A stretch of DNA of 64,000 nucleotides. Source: JBBIRG01 sp964410965. Its GTDB lineage: Bacteria; CLD3; SB21; JBBIRG01. Every line of letters starts with the position of its first letter. The stretch's first letter is position 1. The notes below the pieces were generated by a model, which was given only the letters and a program-made list of their open reading frames with translations, ran no database searches and had not been told where the DNA came from. Below are positions 62,769 through 64,000 of the stretch, piece by piece. Both the position numbers and the translations under genes were made by a program. The stretch lies in NCBI GenBank assembly GCA_964410965.1, contig CAYPIY010000008.1:186001-250000 (forward strand), given 5' to 3'.

Positions 62769-64000
62769 ATGAAAAAACTGCTCTTACTGATCACTCTCCT
62801 CTTGATCATCACAACCGGTTCCGCTTTTGCCCAAAACGGAACGCTGAAAGCCAAATTTATACGGAGTACGGATGGATTGCCCTACAAAGAACAAGTGCAA
62901 ATCTATACGGCAACCGGTGTTTATGTTGCCCAACGTCATGTTGATACTACAGGCATCTTACAGTATAATCTTGCTCCTGGAAGTTACAAGATTATTTTGT
63001 ACACAGGTAACTATGAGCCATGGACTTCGGAGATTCTGGAAATCTCATCAGGCGACACAAATAAATATTACTTTGACAATCCGGTTTATGTTACAAGGCT
63101 TGGTGTCGTAAAAGCCCAGTTTATCAATTCCATTACAGGATTGCCCTATAACGAAGCAGTCCGGATTTATACCAGCAACGGAACATACATTGCCCAGCCC
63201 TCTTGTAATGCTCAGGGTATTCTTCAATACAATCTGAAAGCGGGAAGCTATAAAATCAAATCTTATTCCAGCAACATTGAACCTTGGACATCCGAAATCC
63301 TGACAATCACCTCCGGCGACACGAATATTTACTACCTGAACAATCCTGTATACCTTACTCCTTTTGGAAAATTACGCGCACAATTTATCAACAGCGTTAC
63401 CGGATTGCCCTATACGGAATCAGTACGGATTTATACCAGCAGCGGAACGTACATTGCCCAGCCCACTTGTAATGCTCAGGGTATTCTTCAATACAATCTG
63501 AAAGCTGGAAGCTATAACATTCGTTTATATTCCGGTAATTTCGATCCATGGTCCTCCACTAATCTGACCATCGTATCCGGGGAAACGAACAATTATTATA
63601 TCGACAATCCCGTATATGTAACGCCGCGGGGTATCTTCTTAGCTAAATTCCTGAGAAGCACAGACTCTTGGCCGTATACCGACTGGATTCGTTTATACAA
63701 AGAAGACGGAACCTATATTTCTCAAGTCAAACCCAATACTGAAGGTGTATATCTGCAAAAATTAACAGCCGGGGGCTATAAAGTCAAGCTGTATACTTAT
63801 AGCTATCATGGATGGACTTCTCCGGTGTTCTATTTAACTGCCGGTGATACGAATAAGTACTTTTTTGACAATCCGGTGCTGATCGATCCGATTACCGGTA
63901 TCCTCAAAACGAAATTCGTCCGAAGCATCGACAGCCTTCCCGCCGGACCGATTCGGGTAATGCTCAAACACACATCCCCGTTTGTGGATTCTCAGGTTGT
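62769..64000 (+). CDS. secreted protein of tandem 88-residue repeats (3' partial)
   Basis: The frame opens with a signal peptide (MKKLLLLITLLLIITTGSAF, cleaved near AQ) and runs 410 codons off the right edge without a stop. It is made of repeats of exactly 88 residues: equivalent LxAxF(I/L)xS positions fall at 62847, 63111, 63375 and 63639, with a fifth starting one residue later at 63906. Each repeat reads like a transthyretin/prealbumin-like or SpaA-like beta-sandwich: 'GLPYxExVRIYTxxGTYIAQ', 'GILQYNLxAGSYKI', 'GDTNxYYxDNPVYLT'. Repeats 2 and 3 are nearly identical in DNA. AAAGGA (62754-62759) precedes the ATG. A T9SS sorting domain might follow outside the window. Likely a surface stalk protein. 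Confidence 0.85.
   Translation, partial: MKKLLLLITLLLIITTGSAFAQNGTLKAKFIRSTDGLPYKEQVQIYTATGVYVAQRHVDTTGILQYNLAPGSYKIILYTGNYEPWTSEILEISSGDTNKYYFDNPVYVTRLGVVKAQFINSITGLPYNEAVRIYTSNGTYIAQPSCNAQGILQYNLKAGSYKIKSYSSNIEPWTSEILTITSGDTNIYYLNNPVYLTPFGKLRAQFINSVTGLPYTESVRIYTSSGTYIAQPTCNAQGILQYNLKAGSYNIRLYSGNFDPWSSTNLTIVSGETNNYYIDNPVYVTPRGIFLAKFLRSTDSWPYTDWIRLYKEDGTYISQVKPNTEGVYLQKLTAGGYKVKLYTYSYHGWTSPVFYLTAGDTNKYFFDNPVLIDPITGILKTKFVRSIDSLPAGPIRVMLKHTSPFVDSQV

Overview
The window is a roughly 50% GC bacterial fragment with one 100-base assembly gap (55019-55118). The organism is most likely a member of the FCB superphylum outside Bacteroidota proper (for example Calditrichota, KSB1, Ignavibacteriota or a related candidate phylum, probably a metagenome-assembled genome). 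Evidence: type IX secretion (T9SS) genes (a PorU-like sortase followed by a PorV-like barrel), several secreted proteins ending in the 'PNPFNPTTTI...GxYIYR' sorting domain, a MEP-pathway dxs, a CdaA diadenylate cyclase, and promoters of the classical TTGACA-N17-TATAAT kind rather than the Bacteroidota -33/-7 kind. The phylum assignment is inference.

Layout. (1) 1-9079, plus strand: a tightly overlapping housekeeping operon, two Bat-type von Willebrand A membrane proteins (the first cut by the window edge), tilS, hpt, ftsH, a membrane TPR protein, folP and cdaA. (2) 9145-17393, plus strand: porU-like sortase, porV-like protein, a lipoprotein, then pta, closed by a bidirectional terminator shared with dxs (minus). 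(3) 19557-35216, minus strand: a DUF6588-like secreted protein and a 4787-residue T9SS surface protein built of five modules, driven by two tandem near-consensus promoters. (4) 35762-41769, minus strand: GNAT acetyltransferase, a PlpD-like patatin/outer-membrane barrel, a 55-residue MshEN-like protein, a MoxR ATPase and a GAF/SpoIIE-type phosphatase. (5) 41932-47938: a four-repeat secreted protein of unknown family, small hypotheticals, an SPFH protein, a sugar/choline nucleotidylyltransferase behind a sigma54-like promoter, and a GHL10-type hydrolase. (6) 48053-54624, minus strand: an RND tripartite efflux operon (TetR, TolC, adaptor, permease). (7) 55189-58558, minus strand: sucC, add, xerD-like recombinase. 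(8) 58943-64000, plus strand: two surface-protein transcription units. Each is preceded by an equally spaced pair of GGTCAA-N4-TTGACC palindromes and a TTGGCA...TTTG element.

How the parts fit. Regions 2, 3 and 8 together give a picture of T9SS-based surface display: the sortase and its barrel partner, plus at least two recognisable cargo proteins and two secreted repeat or fibre proteins. The most interesting unexplained signal is the shared regulatory architecture in region 8. It looks like an enhancer-dependent (sigma54-type) regulon for surface proteins, and a third sigma54-like promoter with its own upstream palindrome lies before the nucleotidylyltransferase at 45889. No tRNA, rRNA, CRISPR array, insertion sequence or prophage was recognised.
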